The notes beneath the pieces were generated by a model. It was given only the letters and a program-made list of their open reading frames with translations, was not told the DNA's origin and ran no database searches. 64,000 nt of DNA. Source: Margaritifera margaritifera (lineage: Eukaryota > Mollusca > Bivalvia > Unionida > Margaritiferidae). This document shows, piece after piece, positions 46,029 through 58,037 of this stretch (positions within the stretch are counted from its first letter, which is position 1; every line of letters starts with the position of its first letter). The DNA lies in contig JAQPZY010001418.1 in assembly GCA_029931535.1 (NCBI GenBank), forward strand, positions 499,001 to 563,000. The letters run 5' to 3'. A program made the position numbers and the translations under genes.

Positions 46029-46240
46029 ATATCGCATGGGGTGTGATAACCAGCCATATCACACCCCATATTTCATATCGCATGTGGTGTGATAACCAAC
46101 CATATTACACCCCATGTTCCATATCACATAGGGTGTGATAATCAGCCCCCTGTTCCACATCACAACCTCAATTCGAATCATAGAGTCGTCTATGACTGAT
46201 ATGGGACTCTCGAGTTGATATGGGGTATGATATAAAAATT
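46029..46240. repeat. Tandem hairpins around GGGGTGTGAT / ATCACACCCC
   Basis: GGGGTGTGATAACCAGCC is followed by ATATCACACCCCATA and then by two worn copies of the same pattern (GTGGTGTGATAACCAACC with ATATTACACCCCATG, then AGGGTGTGATAATCAGCC). Each unit of about 57 bp folds into a hairpin with about 10-bp arms. GATATGGGGTATGATAT at 46222 is a further half-copy. Confidence 0.85.
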
Positions 46241-47109
46241 ACATTTTGGTAACCTTTATTAATACTTCATAAGCTAGATTTTAGTGCTTATAATTCCTAC
46301 CTACCTACACACTACCTACTTACTCACCCACCTAAAAAAACATTTAAAATCCTGTTCTGCTTTTTGGTCCAGTGAAACGAAGTATAAATTCCCCTAAAGT
46401 ATCCTACATGAAGAAGAACTAAATATTTGCCTCACTCAGATTAATTGGCGAAATCTGTATCCATAACAATTTGCACGACTTTGAATGTACAGTCGGAACC
46501 TGAGGCTTATATAGCAATAGAAGATGAAAACTTTTGTACAGTTATTTACATAATATTTCGCGAATATGTCCTGTTGTGACATGTGTCAGGTAGGCCAGTA
46601 TGTTCATAGGTATTTCGCAATAAGACTTTTGTGACAAATGTCAGGTAGGCATGTGTATTTATATACAGATTTTTGTTAACAAATTCATTCCTATTCTAGA
46701 ATTTCGGTTCTAAAAGATCAGTCTGTAAGGAATCTATTTTAGTTGTGTTGTTGAAATCAGATAGAATTTGAGAGGAATTATTTATTTACAATATTCATTG
46801 GAAATACTAAAGTGCTCATAGACTTTGGATTGATACATGATTTGGGATTTATGTGAACTCATTCAAATATATTTGGATTACATCTTTGTGGTACATCAAG
46901 ACATTCAAGGCTATTGGAATTCATTTGGAACATGCTATTATTTCGGATTTGTGATTAAGACATTTTGGATTATTTGTAATTTAACTCACAAATTGTAAGT
47001 GTCTTTTGAATTTTCACTTTAATTGCCTGGAAATAAATTGCTTGTTGGTTTTACTTACATTGTTGGTTTCACTTTCTTTTTGTTACATATTTTGTAAGAC
47101 CTAGAGTCG
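46241..47109. other. Unassigned, with an imperfect direct repeat
   Basis: TGTGACATGTGTCAGGTAGG near 46575 and TGTGACAAATGTCAGGTAGG near 46631 are a 56-bp-spaced direct repeat. Nothing else was identified. Confidence 0.45.
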
Positions 47110-47330
47110 TAACAGCTATGTGTTGGAGACTATTTGTAAAACCGGTAATCTACGTCTCTGGAGGTTTATCATGTTTCAGAGACTATTTGGAAAGCTGATA
47201 GTCTATGATTCTGTCGTTTTACTAAGTGTTGGAGATTATTTTGCAAAGCATATGGTCTATGTTTCTTGAGTTTTATTATGTGTTTGAATCTATTTGGAAA
47301 ACCGGTAGTCTATGTTTCTGGAGGTTTACT
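47110..47330. repeat. Old 54-bp tandem repeat, 4 copies
   Basis: The unit is roughly GTGTTGGAGACTATTTGGAA then AACCGGTAGTCTATGTTTCT and GGAGGTTTATTAT. Copies differ at many positions, so this array is much older than the 26- or 28-bp arrays. Confidence 0.85.
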
Positions 47331-48200
47331 TTTCTAAAGATGAACTACGAACTTGTAATATTTGGAAAATAGGAATAATACTTAAGATATCAACATTTTG
47401 TCTGTTTGCTACTTCTTTTTAAAAAAATAATTTACAGCTGAAATATTTGCTCATTTTTTTTTTTTTTTTTTCAGAATATTTGCACTCCTTACACTTTGTC
47501 GATATGCTTATCGGGAAAAACATACGAATCTCAAAGTTTGGTCGTTGACCGTCATAATTTGCAAGGACTAATTAGATGATAGCATGGCAATATATCGATC
47601 TGTTACGAACCTGTAACATCAATACCGCATTAATATAGAATATGTTGCAAGATAAGTAAATCAAGCATTTTTTTTTACATTAGTACGGAAAACAGCACTC
47701 TTATAAGAAAAAGTGTTTAATTTAACTCTCATTTAAATTTATTCTCTGAAGCAGTCATGTCTTAAAAAAGGAAATCAGTTTTCACAAGTTCAAGATTTTG
47801 AAAGGCAAGTTCAAGATTTTGCAAGGCAATCCAGAGACTCTACCATATATATTTACGTAATTTTTGTACGAAAAAATGAAACGAGAACAATTTTGAAAAA
47901 ATGTCATCTGAACTGAAAAAAACTGTATTATTCTGTAATTTATAGCTAACACATGATCCAGCAGAACTACTTATATGAGTGTGTTTCTGCGTGTGTGTGT
48001 GTGTCTTTGTGTGTGTGAGAGAGAGGGGGTATTCTTTGTAACGGTTCTTCTATTTAGTACGCGATTCTGCAATCTTCTGCATTTAGTTCTTCATTCATGA
48101 GTTATTGAGTCTTTGTTATGAAATAATATCGATGGCATCTCTTGGTTTCTTTCATTTTAAAGTATACTTCGAATCTACATTTATATAGCATTTGTTAGAT
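47331..48200. other. Unassigned, with small repeats
   Basis: It contains a T run (47454-47472), a 22-bp direct repeat (AAGTTCAAGATTTTG, about 47786-47822) and a (GT)n tract (about 47989-48018). No gene was identified. Confidence 0.5.
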
Positions 48201-48204
48201 CGAT

Positions 48205-48300
48205 CTTCACAATCGCCCTTTATCGTCACAATCGCCCTTTATCGTCACAACCGCCCTTTATCTTCACAATCGCCCTTTATTTTCGCAATCGCCCTTTCTT
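48205..48300. repeat. 19-bp minisatellite, 5 copies
   Basis: The unit is CACAATCGCCCTTTATCGT, repeated five times with small changes (ATCTT, ATTTTCG). It ends in CTTTCTTTTC. Confidence 0.93.
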
Positions 48301-48387
48301 TTCTTTTCAATAAACCCCTGCACTCTATGGAACCTAGAATAGGCTCAGGACGCTTTCCTGCGTGATGTAAGAGGCAACTAATGGGGG

Positions 48388-48580
48388 CAGGAGCCGCAGT
48401 GCCTCAGTGGTAAGCGAACCAGACTGGCGACCGAAAGATTGCGAGTTCGAATCCTACCATCAAATCAACCTAGATCGGCAACCGTGGTGTGTCCTGGGCA
48501 AGGCACTTTACTCCAGTTGCCTCGACACTAAATAACATACTTATGCTGCACTGCCATAAAGCACCAAACCAAACCCTTGA
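48388..48580 (+). repeat. tRNA-derived SINE, family 2
   Basis: The head is GGAGCCGCAGTGCCTCAGTG (A-box) with B-box GCGAGTTCGAATCC. The central block is GGTGTGTCCTGGGCAAGGCA then CTTTACTCCAGTTGCCTCG, and the tail is GCCATAAAGCACCAAACCAA. It is the same family as the minus-strand copy at 24546-24735. Upstream GTGATGTAAGAGGCAACTAA (48362-48381) resembles another dispersed sequence and may be an older repeat at the insertion site. Confidence 0.9.
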
Positions 48581-49310
48581 AGCAATTCAGATGAATGATT
48601 CATAAGCACGTTGTGTTTAGTTTTTGAAGTATCCCACTTTACAGTTGCACGTAAATTGATATTGACAGACATTTGTTTTCGAAATATATGTTCTCGGCAC
48701 AAAGAATATATTGTAAACTTCCCTTATTTTGGGGTGCTAACTTTCAGTTTCCCAGGTGTCAAACAATCTCGCGGCAGGACGGTAATTCTCGGCAATTTAT
48801 TGTCCTGGATCACAGCTATTTTTTTTTTTCTAAAATTCCACTTGAAGTGTATACTTCGGTATATATACATGACTTGTATTTTGCCATTGCTATTTTCTTT
48901 TTTAATTTGGCATTCCAATTACTGCAGGATTGGATATTAAGTTGAGGAAAATATCATCAGACAGCTAAGAAAACAACCCAGTACTATCCGACCTTTCTGC
49001 CGATTTCTTCAGTTACCTCAAATTTGAACATTGTTTAATAAAACTGTATACTTGTTCTGTTTCCTCAACATTATGTATCGAGTCCTTTTCATCAATGAAA
49101 TATTACACGCTGGGATAGTGAAACAAATCAAGCGTATATCGCAGTTGTGCCGTAAAAGTATCGAACCTATAACAACAAGCATGCTCAATTATTCCATCAT
49201 CCCTTTAAACAGATATAAATACTCGCTTTTCATTTGTCAGAATGTTTCCGAAGGGGAAGCTGGTCATAAGGCAAATGAGACATTATTTCTGTAAATAGCC
49301 TTTTCGTCTG
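48581..49310. other. Stretch without recognised features
   Basis: Open frames up to 109 codons occur on the plus strand (48611-48940) but are rich in Phe/Ile/Leu, with no recognisable similarity. Confidence 0.4.
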
Positions 49311-49402
49311 TGTGCGTCATATTTTGTTCGTGTGAATCACATTTCGTTCGTGTCAATCACATTTCGTTCGTGTTAATCACATTTCGTTCGTGTCAATCAC
49401 AT
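49310..49402. repeat. 20-bp minisatellite, about 4.5 copies
   Basis: The unit is CATTTCGTTCGTGTCAATCA. Copies differ at one or two positions (TTTTGTTCGTGTGAATCA, GTTAATCA). Confidence 0.93.
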
Positions 49403-49614
49403 ATGACCAGTGTATACTTTACCAGGAAAAACAAATAGGACAGGTTACTTCGAGATTATGAAAGTCATTCAAGAGTGCGTTTGCTGCTGTAATTATAGTT
49501 ACGTAAATAATAAATGTACTGCGCACCACCTCGGTAGTTTTAAACAATGCACTCAGATTATCGTTCCTGAAAACAAGTTTGTAGATTGATTTCAGCCAAA
49601 ATAAATTGGAGGTG

Positions 49615-50060
49615 GAATGCAAAGGATACATAGCCAGAATGAAAAGGATACACAACCAGAATGCAAAGGATACATAACCAGAATGCAAAGGATACATAAC
49701 CAGAATGCAAAGGATACACAACCAGAATGCAAAGGATACACAACCAGAATGCAAAGGATACACAACCAGAATGCAAAGGATACATAACCAGAATGCAAAG
49801 GATACATAACCAAAATGCAAAGGATACATAACCAGAATGCAAAGGATACATAACCAGAATGCAAAGGATACATAACCAGAATGCAAAGGATACACAACCA
49901 GAATGCAACGGATACATAACCAGAATGCAAAGTATACACAACCAGAATGCAAAGGATACATAGCCAGAATGCAAAGGATACACAACCAGAATGCGAAGGA
50001 TACATAACCAGAATGCAAAGGATACATAACCAGAATGCAAAGGATACATAACCAGAAGGA
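49615..50060. repeat. 22-bp minisatellite, about 20 copies
   Basis: The unit is AAAGGATACATAACCAGAAT then GC. ATA and ACA variants, and single GAA/CAA and GTA changes, are scattered. All three minus-strand frames are open over 160-220 codons because the 66-bp frame period has no stop. These overlapping frames are not genes. Confidence 0.95.
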
Positions 50061-50762
50061 AAGCTGTAGCAAGGGATAATACATCCCAGTTTACATGAAA
50101 TGCCGAACAACTCCTATTTCTCTTTCGTCCCTACAACGTTCCATCAGAGTAATACAAAACGAAGGGTCGAAGATGTTGTATTGTATTTATATGAAGTGGC
50201 AAAGAATACCTTACACATATGTAAGTAGATACTGACTGTGCTAGAGATAATGATAACAATTTACTTCAGATTTGAGTGAACTAAATGGGCTTCTAATGGT
50301 GTTCATATATATCTCGTTTTTGACAGATATAAGAAGCTTGAACTCTACTCCGTGAAACGCCTTTTCACTGGAAATGTGATTAGGCCAATAAAAAGCGAAA
50401 TAACTGTTGCTGATCGCTTCTTAGTAAGATATCTCAAATATATGGGTATGTATTTGAAAGATAGATAATCGCACATAATCTCTTAACCAGTGGTCATTGA
50501 CTTCAAAATTCCCCGTCAGCCATGTTAATTTGCCGAGATTTCAGATATTAAGGAAAATCGTCTTAATTAACTATAAAACCACTGCCCGTCTGCCGAGTGG
50601 CAAACAATTATCGAGCATTCTTCAAAAGCAACTTCTGGCGATTCACAACCACTTGTAATAGGAACGTCATAGATCTTTTCCGTTGCATGCTAGAAAAAGA
50701 CCTCAGATGTAAATAGTGTCCATTTTGAACTGCACGTTCGTGCTTGTTACTACGTCATGACA
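50061..50762. other. Stretch without recognised features
   Basis: Apparently unique sequence. No gene or repeat was recognised. Confidence 0.4.
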
Positions 50763-50945
50763 TGGAGCCACGTTGCTCAATTGGTAGAGTGTCAGACTCT
50801 TAATCGAAGGGTTGAAGGTTCGATATCCGCCCAGACCAGCCCAGGTCTGCTGTCTCAGTGTGTCCTTGCGAGGGCACTTAGCTCCCATTTTCATCGGCAT
50901 CATATGTCAGTAATGTGTTGAAAGTGCCATTAAAACCAACCAACC
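50763..50945 (+). repeat. tRNA-derived SINE, family 1 (Lys-like head)
   Basis: The head keeps TTGCTCAATTGGTAGAGTGT and the anticodon-loop string GACTCTTAATC. CTT at the anticodon position is that of a lysine tRNA. The B-box is AAGGTTCGATATCC. The core is GTGTCCTTGCGAGGGCACTT then AGCTCCCATTTTC, and the tail is GTGCCATTAAAACCAACCAA. This copy is the best clue to the tRNA origin of family 1. Confidence 0.9.
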
Positions 50946-52039
50946 GACCTACGTCTTAATAACTTGATGAACGTCACAACGACTCGATGACGTGTCATCA
51001 CTAATAGCAGCGTAAGCAATAGTGTGAGGCTAATAAAACCTAATGATTTCTGCAATTTTTTAAGATAGAATTTGCAGAAATAACACTAGAAATTAAAAAT
51101 GCAGGTATTTCATTGATGTTTGAAACGTAGTCGAGTGTTATTGTCAGCATCTATAATTGTATAAGACTATATCTTCACATATCTAGCCGGATGTTCGTCC
51201 GCCAAAAACCTTACAAGTTCGGAAAGTGTCTCTACGATTACCCTCAGAGTCTCCTTTAGTGAATCGAAATTATTCGACTCGCATCGGAAAGAAACGAGGA
51301 TGTTCCTATTGAACCACTTGGCAACTAAACAATCATCCCTTTCAGAGAACCGCAAACCATTTTGTTCGTTTAATAAGGTCATATATTCGGTATGCCTGGT
51401 ATTTGCTTAGGAAGTCTTAAGACAGAATATACTGTCGGGCTGGTGTAATAAAAGACATGGCCATTACATATTTAATTCATTCCTTTTTCTACTGGCAGGT
51501 TTTACTTCACATGATGAAGGCAAAAGTTAGGTATCTGTTGACAACATTCGTCTGAGATTTTACCACCAAACACCTGTGGAAAAAAAAAATGTTTTGTGGA
51601 ATGCAGAAGAGGAGATTGAACGCAACACTTCGTTAAAGTACACACAGAACCACGATTACTTGAGCCTATCGTTAAACTAGGCTTCAGATTACAGTTATCA
51701 TACATACACAAACCATAGTAAATACGCGTCTGACTGGTTTTATTTTTTCAGGAAAATTTATGTAACTTCTACCACTGAACCAGATTGTAAATCATTTCAG
51801 GTACCTCGCGTGCTAGACTTTTATGAAGACTACGGTGTTGAGTATTGTAGGTAACCCGTGTACTAATTGTTTACTGAAGACAACAATGTCTTTGCGCAAA
51901 GCACGTAATTGCAATTAACAATGTGAAAACCTAACCATTTCTTTTTTCTCTTGCATTTACATTTTGAAGGTGTTAAAGGAGAAAGTACACAAAAATACTT
52001 CACGAAAACTAGCGGCCCGTCAACACAACGAATGGTACG
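50946..52039. other. Stretch without recognised features
   Basis: Unassigned sequence between two SINEs. No gene seen. Confidence 0.4.
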
Positions 52040-52215
52040 TTTCCTCATCTCAGTTGCTAAAGCGTCTGACTTGTAATCCAACGGTCGCGGGTTCGATACA
52101 CGCACAGGCCAGCACGGGTCAGCTGCCTCAATGTGACATAGAGAAGGGCGCTTTGCTCTAATTTACTCGGCATGATATAGCCAATAATGTGTTACAAGTG
52201 CCATTAAAACCAACA
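52040..52215 (+). repeat. tRNA-derived SINE, family 1
   Basis: The head CATCTCAGTTGCTAAAGCGT is missing its first bases. The anticodon loop is GACTTGTAATCC and the B-box GCGGGTTCGATACACGC is good. The core is worn (GTGACATAGAGAAGGGCGCT). The tail is GTGCCATTAAAACCAACAAA. Confidence 0.88.
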
Positions 52216-52251
52216 AAAAACAAAAAACAATCCTCAACTGCACCGCTTAGA

Positions 52252-52460
52252 TCACTGTTATAAATAACCTGCTACTCTGGCATACATCACTGTTATATAT
52301 AACAGAGTACTCTTGCCTAGATCACTGTTATAAATAACCTGCTACTCTGGCATACATCACTGTTATATATAACAGAGTACTCTTGCCTAGATCACTGTTA
52401 TAAATAACCTGATACTCTTGCCGACATCATTGTTATACCTAACAGGGTACTCTTGGCTAG
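52252..52460. repeat. 70-bp tandem repeat, about 3 copies, each two related halves
   Basis: Each unit is TAGATCACTGTTATAAATAA CCTGCTACTCTGGC followed by ATACATCACTGTTATATATA ACAGAGTACTCTTGCC. The two halves of about 35 bp are themselves related (CACTGTTATANATAAC), so a dimer was formed first and then amplified. The third copy is more diverged. Confidence 0.92.
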
Positions 52461-54109
52461 ATCACTTTTTTGTATAACTGTATCTTCTTCTGATGCAAAC
52501 ATTATACAAACATAAGTTTTACATAAATGGATAAGAACGGTCTCTTCGGGAGTTCTGCTACAACTCATACGATATATTTTTCTCGAAAACACGGTAACAT
52601 AATCTCTTCTGCGTTCGTTTCGATTGTTTTCATTTTGTGTTGGTAATAAATTTTGGCATAAGTTGTTGCCACATGAGAAATAAGAACAAACTAATTCTGA
52701 CCCATGACTCTGTGGAGTCGCAGGTGCATAATTTCTACCAAAAATTCCCAGACACAATTATCATATTTTTTCACTTAAGACGAAGTCCAGAAAGAGCCTG
52801 CAATATTCATTTTTGCATTTATCTTGCAAACATGAATTTAACAATTTTGTATGTTACTTTATTGTTTGATTCCCAAATAAATTCTAACCCTTTTACATCT
52901 TTTTAAGGAACAAATTTGGTTTTGTTATGAAATAACAACAGTAAGCATTCAACATGTCATTACAACTGTAAACCAGGCATATGGAACAAAGGTCTTCATA
53001 ATTTTCAATATAAACGAAGAAAAGTTTCCCATATTCCTTCCCAATGTTGTAAAATATTATTTATTTTTTTTTTAAGATAAGAATTTGGATGAAAAGTAAA
53101 TGTATTGATATCTATTTATTTCTTAATTTGTATGAATAACATTTACAATGAGTACAAAATGAGAAATTAAGGATTAGAAAGAAAGAAAAAACACTGTTTA
53201 TAAAGTTATTCTCTTATAAATATACAAGCAGTTGTAAACATAGAGGTGGACTAAACTATATCAATGTACAATAGTTAAAAAGTTAAATACTGCAGATATC
53301 AGAGTTTACAATTCATTGAAACCAAACATTTGTAAGTATAGGATCTATAAAAGAGAAAATCAGATGTGAATGGGAGAAGCATGAGCATCCTTCAACACAC
53401 AAAGCTATGCTCGAAAACTCGTCTATAGATATCTGACGCTGTGACGTTTCGAGTTTGACGTCATTTTATGTTGCACATCAAGACATGTATCAGCAGTAGC
53501 GTGATTTGTACTTAAATCAATATTCCTTTCCCTGATCAAACGATAAGATCTGAACAGATGTGTATCTTCTTTGCCGTTTCAGATCTAGTGATCTCTGCTT
53601 ACAGAGAATTGTTGTGCATTAAAAAAACTGTGTAGCACAAAACGGCACATTTCCTGGAAAAAATCAAAGAGCATGAAGACCCGCTTTTGCCGTAACTCTT
53701 ATCACATCTATCGTCTGTGGTACTCCTTTCGTAGTAGTTCGATAAATCAGCCCCAAAACCTGTATTGGTAAGTTGCGTGATGTGGGATCTGATATCACCT
53801 ATTCAGAAATATTGCAGACAGATCTGTCCGCAACTCACGAGTACGAATATCGATCGTTTTTAGACACGTACCGGTATTTCTCGCTACTCTTGAATTACGA
53901 TTGGTTGCAGAAGCCTTTTGACGATCTGTACAGCATATTTTCATGTCAAATCCAATGTCTGACTATTTGTAAATCCACGTCAAATAACCCAACCCTACCT
54001 CCTGTCGCCATTTCCAATTACCGGGCTACATAACCGGCTGTTCCATCGATGTTAAGGTACCAATCAGATGCGACTTCGCTCATTCAAAATGGTTGTTTTT
54101 TTGTGTCAT
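52461..54109. other. Stretch without recognised features
   Basis: It contains several poly-A/poly-T runs and AAGAAAGAAA near 53180. An 86-codon frame at 53773-54033 is not recognised. Confidence 0.4.
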
Positions 54110-54566
54110 GTGTATCTATCTATCTTTTTATCTATTTATCTAGCTATTGGATTTTATAGTATTTACCTTTCTATCTAATCACATGCTTATAATTTCTACC
54201 TACCTACATACCTATCTACCTACCTACATACCTATCTACCTACCTACATACCTATCTACCTACCTACATACCTACCTACATACCTATCTACCTACCTATC
54301 TACCTATCTACCTACCTACATACCTATCTACCTACCTACATACCTACATACCTACCTACATACCTATCTACCTACCTACATACCTATCTACCTACCTACA
54401 TACCTACCTACATACCTATCTACCTACCTACATACCTATCTACCTACCTACATACCTACCTACATACCTATCTACCTACCTACATACCTATCTACCTACC
54501 TACATACCTACCTACATACCTATCTACCTACCTACATACCTATCTACCTACCTACATACATACATG
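54110..54566. repeat. Compound (CTAC/CATA/CTAT)n tetranucleotide array
   Basis: About 400 bp built from CTAC, CATA and CTAT in recurring blocks such as CTACCTACATACCTAT. It ends in CATACATACATG. The block order repeats with a longer period, so this is a microsatellite with higher-order structure. The 148-codon Tyr-Leu-Pro-Thr frame is an artefact. Confidence 0.95.
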
Positions 54567-54811
54567 CACGATAATAAAGCAAAAGAAATGTAGGCTTTTT
54601 CTAATTTTCTCTCAAAACTCTCATTCGTGAGAGTCAAATGTTTTAATATAAATTTTTCGCAGTCCTTTAAAACATAAACCAAATATTACATTTTCAACCG
54701 CTTACTTCATTCTCAATCTGACAATTTTGTCATATTGTAAATGTGTTTCCTTCTATTGATTTTACACTGCCTGGATATTGTAGGATAGAGAGCTGCAAAT
54801 TGATTTTGTCG
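54567..54811. other. Short unassigned stretch
   Basis: Nothing recognised between two tandem arrays. Confidence 0.35.
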
Positions 54812-55070
54812 CATGTGTGCAATATGTCAGCAGGCAATATTAACATGTGTGCAATATGTCAGCAGGCAATATTCACATGTGTGCAATATGTCAGCAGGCA
54901 ATATTCACATGTGTGCAATATGTCAGCAGGCAATATTCACATGTGTGCAATATGTCAGCAGGCAATATTCACATGTGTGCAATATGTCAGCAGGCAATAT
55001 TCACATGTGTGCAATATGTCAGCAGGCAATATTCACATGTGTGCAGTATGTCAGCAGGCAATATTCACAT
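54812..55070. repeat. 32-bp minisatellite, 8 copies
   Basis: The unit is ACATGTGTGCAATATGTCAG then CAGGCAATATTC. Only one or two substitutions are seen (first AATATTAAC, last CAGTATG), so it is young. ACATGT is a 6-bp palindrome at each junction. Confidence 0.96.
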
Positions 55071-55519
55071 TGGTGGGTAATACGATCTATATCAGTCTAG
55101 GTCACGTTGCAAGTTTCCGACACCGTGTAATTAACAATGCCTTGTGCTTTAATCTGATTAGCTAATCCTAATCTGAGATATGTATTCATTTCGTCCTAAG
55201 CTTATGAGTGAATTTGCTATTAGTCGGCAGGTTATATTCCAGTATTAGCGTCTATATAAATAATAAATTTTCCACCACTGTACAGATTTTGCCTTGATTT
55301 GGGAACTTTTTAAAAATTGTAATTTTCCTGTAGACTTGCTGTGTTATTTATGTTTGTAATTTCAGCAAGCTTTATAATTTGTAAACAACTGTGCAATGTC
55401 TTATAGCAGTTGAGAAATGTATTTAGGTATTTATACAGCCTTGGATTTATTTATTTATACTTTGTCTTTGTAACTGTGACTATTATTGGAGGAAGATATA
55501 GATTCCTTGTTAAGAGGCT
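55071..55519. other. Stretch without recognised features
   Basis: AT-rich. No feature was recognised upstream of the LINE fragment. Confidence 0.35.
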
Positions 55520-56440
55520 GTTTGTATGGGTAAATATACTTCTGCTTTTGGTCATTTTCTAAGTGGTGTTCCCCAAGGCTCTATATTAGGGCCTTTTCTT
55601 TTTCTACTGTTTATCAATGACTTATATTTGTATCCAGTGCACTCTAACACTGATCTGTTCGATGACGATTCTACACCATGCACAACTGATAAATCTCTTA
55701 ACTCCACTGAACACAAACTTCAAATCGACCTCAACAATTTATGTGTTTGGTGTACACAAAATAGAATATACATCAATGCATCCAAAACGAAATGTATGAC
55801 AATCGCAACAAGGCCGCACCTATAAACTAACATGGATTTACTTCGTACTCAAAATGGCTCAAACTTGTCGAGTGTTAAAGACCAAACTCTTCTTGGTGTC
55901 TACATTGATCAACACCTCTGTTCGAATTCACATATCGATAACCTATGTGCAACGGTCGTCAAATGAATTACTCTTCTAAAATTGAAATTTTCACCTCGCC
56001 TGTCGCTTGAACTTTATTTTTCTGTATATATTCTACCACTGATAGACTACAAATGTACATTATGTGGAATACGTCAAAATTATAAACTATCCAGAATTGA
56101 TAACCTCCACAAAAGAAGGCTGTGGAAATAATTCTGAAACTTCTTATTTTGATTTACCTCTGATGTTTTGTTCTCACGTCTACAGTGGCTTCCAATACAA
56201 AAACGTAATCTTTATTTTAAAGGAATCACGATAATATACGCCACAAAATTTCCCCAAATTATATCTCAGACTAAATTGTACTAAGATCATCAAATACTGA
56301 TCGCAGATCTACCACCAATAAGGAACTCCAGATTCCGAGGTCGAGAACTAATCCTTTCAAAAACTCTTTTACTGTATCAGCACCCAACTTTTGGAATTGT
56401 CTGCCCCTAATAATATGTAATTAAAATTCCCTTGCTTCGC
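55520..56440 (+). pseudogene. Non-LTR retrotransposon (LINE) RT palm-to-C-terminus fragment
   Basis: The first frame (55526-55825) has GVPQGSILGP and FINDL, a standard RT motif, then the motif C site as FDDD (usual form [FY]ADD) near 55660. It continues with DLNNLCVWCTQNRIYINASK and TKCMTI. After a frame change the rest follows in other frames: LLGVYIDQHLCSNSHIDNLC (about 55890-55950), PLIDYKCTLCG (56040), LQWLPIQKRN (56183), FRGRELILSK (56335), and at the end TVSAPNFWNCLPL (56371-56409), a frequent C-terminal signature of mollusc LINEs. Several stops and shifts show it is dead. Everything upstream of the palm is lost. Confidence 0.9.
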
Positions 56441-56599
56441 TTAAAACATCATTAACGAAATTCCTCCTGGACAAGCTGGAATGATATATTAAAGTCTCAC
56501 AGTAGAGAATTTTATCATTGAATCCAGAGATAACGTGAGAGTATGCTTGAGTGCAGGTGAAGAGAATGCACGTGTGTTCCAAGACAATAGTTGTACGTA

Positions 56600-56710
56600 T
56601 GCTTGTTGATTTAAATGATGTGTGTGTATGTGTGTATGTGTGTGTATGCTTGTATGTGTGTATGCGTGTATGTGTGTATGTGTGTATGTGTGTATGTGTT
56701 AGTGTAAATT
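56600..56710. repeat. (GTGTAT)n-rich microsatellite
   Basis: About 90 bp of GTGTATGTGTGTATGC-type repeats downstream of the LINE fragment. Confidence 0.93.
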
Positions 56711-56943
56711 TGTCTGTATAACTTCGGACATGCTGAAATGTGTAAACTGTGTATAGTATATGTTCATGTATGCACCTGTTGACCACTATAGTTACATGTA
56801 TTAATCCAATTTAAATATGTGTGTGAGTGTTTGTGCGAGTATGTAACTTGTTTATAACATAACCTGTTAAAACATTGAGGATAACGTGGTAGATGGGTAT
56901 TTCATGACCAAATGTGTTGTCCTCGTTAATGTTGTTGCTGCTT

Positions 56944-56950
56944 ATTATTA

Positions 56951-57027
<77 letters not shown>
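56944..57027. repeat. (ATT)n microsatellite
   Basis: About 27 ATT repeats. It could derive from the 3' tail of the LINE at 55520-56440, but more than 500 bases separate them. Confidence 0.95.
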
Positions 57028-57683
57028 GATATTGATATTCCGAAAGCTCCTGATTATTATATTAAAGAGTAATTTTATCAGTAAATATGAAAATATGAAA
57101 TTTTTTCAAGGATTATACTATTTCCTTTTAAATTTGATTGTTAGGTACACCTCAAGCAATAGTTATGGCATAATTACAAATCTTATATGTAAAAACATGA
57201 CATATTAATATTTTTACCCCTAAACATGCCTTTCGTACAAGCCTAAGTAAATGCTGATATACTATTTGATAATTTACCTATAAATTTTGCTACCTTTACC
57301 CTATATCCTATAAATATCTATGAAATATTTTGCATTTTCCTGTCGTCCTTTAAATTGATCAGAAAAATCGAACGTAGGTGATATCTGTTCACTTTGCTCT
57401 GCATTGAAGAATTTCTTTATTAATGAAACAGAAACCACTGTCGCATATTGAATCTTAAACTGAAATTCCATGACGTAAATTCTTGTTTAATCATTTTATC
57501 CCTTCATTGTCTGCTTTCAGTGGTCATGAGAATTAGTTTAATTATCGTATTCTATGAAACTTATAACATGGAAACGGTTAAGTCATAGAAGAAAAAAATG
57601 ATGGAAAGTGTCTAAAAAATTTTGCTTGTGTATTCAAACATATAATTCTTTGTATGGACATACCCTTCAAAACTTTCAGTTTC
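57028..57683. other. Stretch without recognised features
   Basis: AT-rich. No feature was recognised. Confidence 0.35.
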
Positions 57684-58037
57684 CATCTAGATTGCATCGA
57701 AGAGCACTCAGGTATAACATATGTACATGGCCATACAAACAGTCCGTTGCCATCTAGACTGCATCGAAGAGCACTCAGGTATAACATACGTACATGGCCA
57801 TACAAACTGTCCGTTGCCATCTAGACTGCATCGAAGAGCACTCAGGTATAACATATGTACATGGCCATACAAACTGTCCGTTGCCATCTAGACTGCATCG
57901 AAGAGCACTCAGGTATAACATATGTACATGGCCATACAAACTGTCCGTTGTCATCTAGACTGCATCGAAGAGCACTCAGGTATAACATATGTACATGGCC
58001 ATACAAACTGTCCGTTGCCATCTAGACTGCATAGAAG
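57684..58037. repeat. 67-bp minisatellite, about 5.3 copies
   Basis: The unit is CATCTAGACTGCATCGAAGA, GCACTCAGGTATAACATATG, TACATGGCCATACAAACTGT, CCGTTGC. Copy starts at 57684, 57751 and 57818 confirm the 67-bp period. Units are nearly identical. ATATGTACATGGCCATAC holds the overlapping palindromes TGTACA and TGGCCA. Confidence 0.96.

Noticed and set aside
49419..50110. Three overlapping minus-strand frames of 163-221 codons as membrane-protein genes
   Set aside because: They arise from a 22-bp tandem repeat read in all three frames; the Cys-Ile-Leu-rich composition follows from the repeat.
50763..50835. Functional tRNA-Lys gene
   Set aside because: A- and B-boxes are present and CTT sits at the anticodon position, but pairing in the stems is broken and the sequence continues into a SINE body and tail.
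54147..54593. 148-codon Tyr-Leu-Pro-Thr repeat protein
   Set aside because: It is the translation of a tetranucleotide microsatellite, with no flanking gene structure.
56944..57027. (ATT)n as the 3' tail of the LINE at 55520
   Set aside because: More than 500 bp, including another microsatellite, separate them; a direct tail is possible but unsupported.
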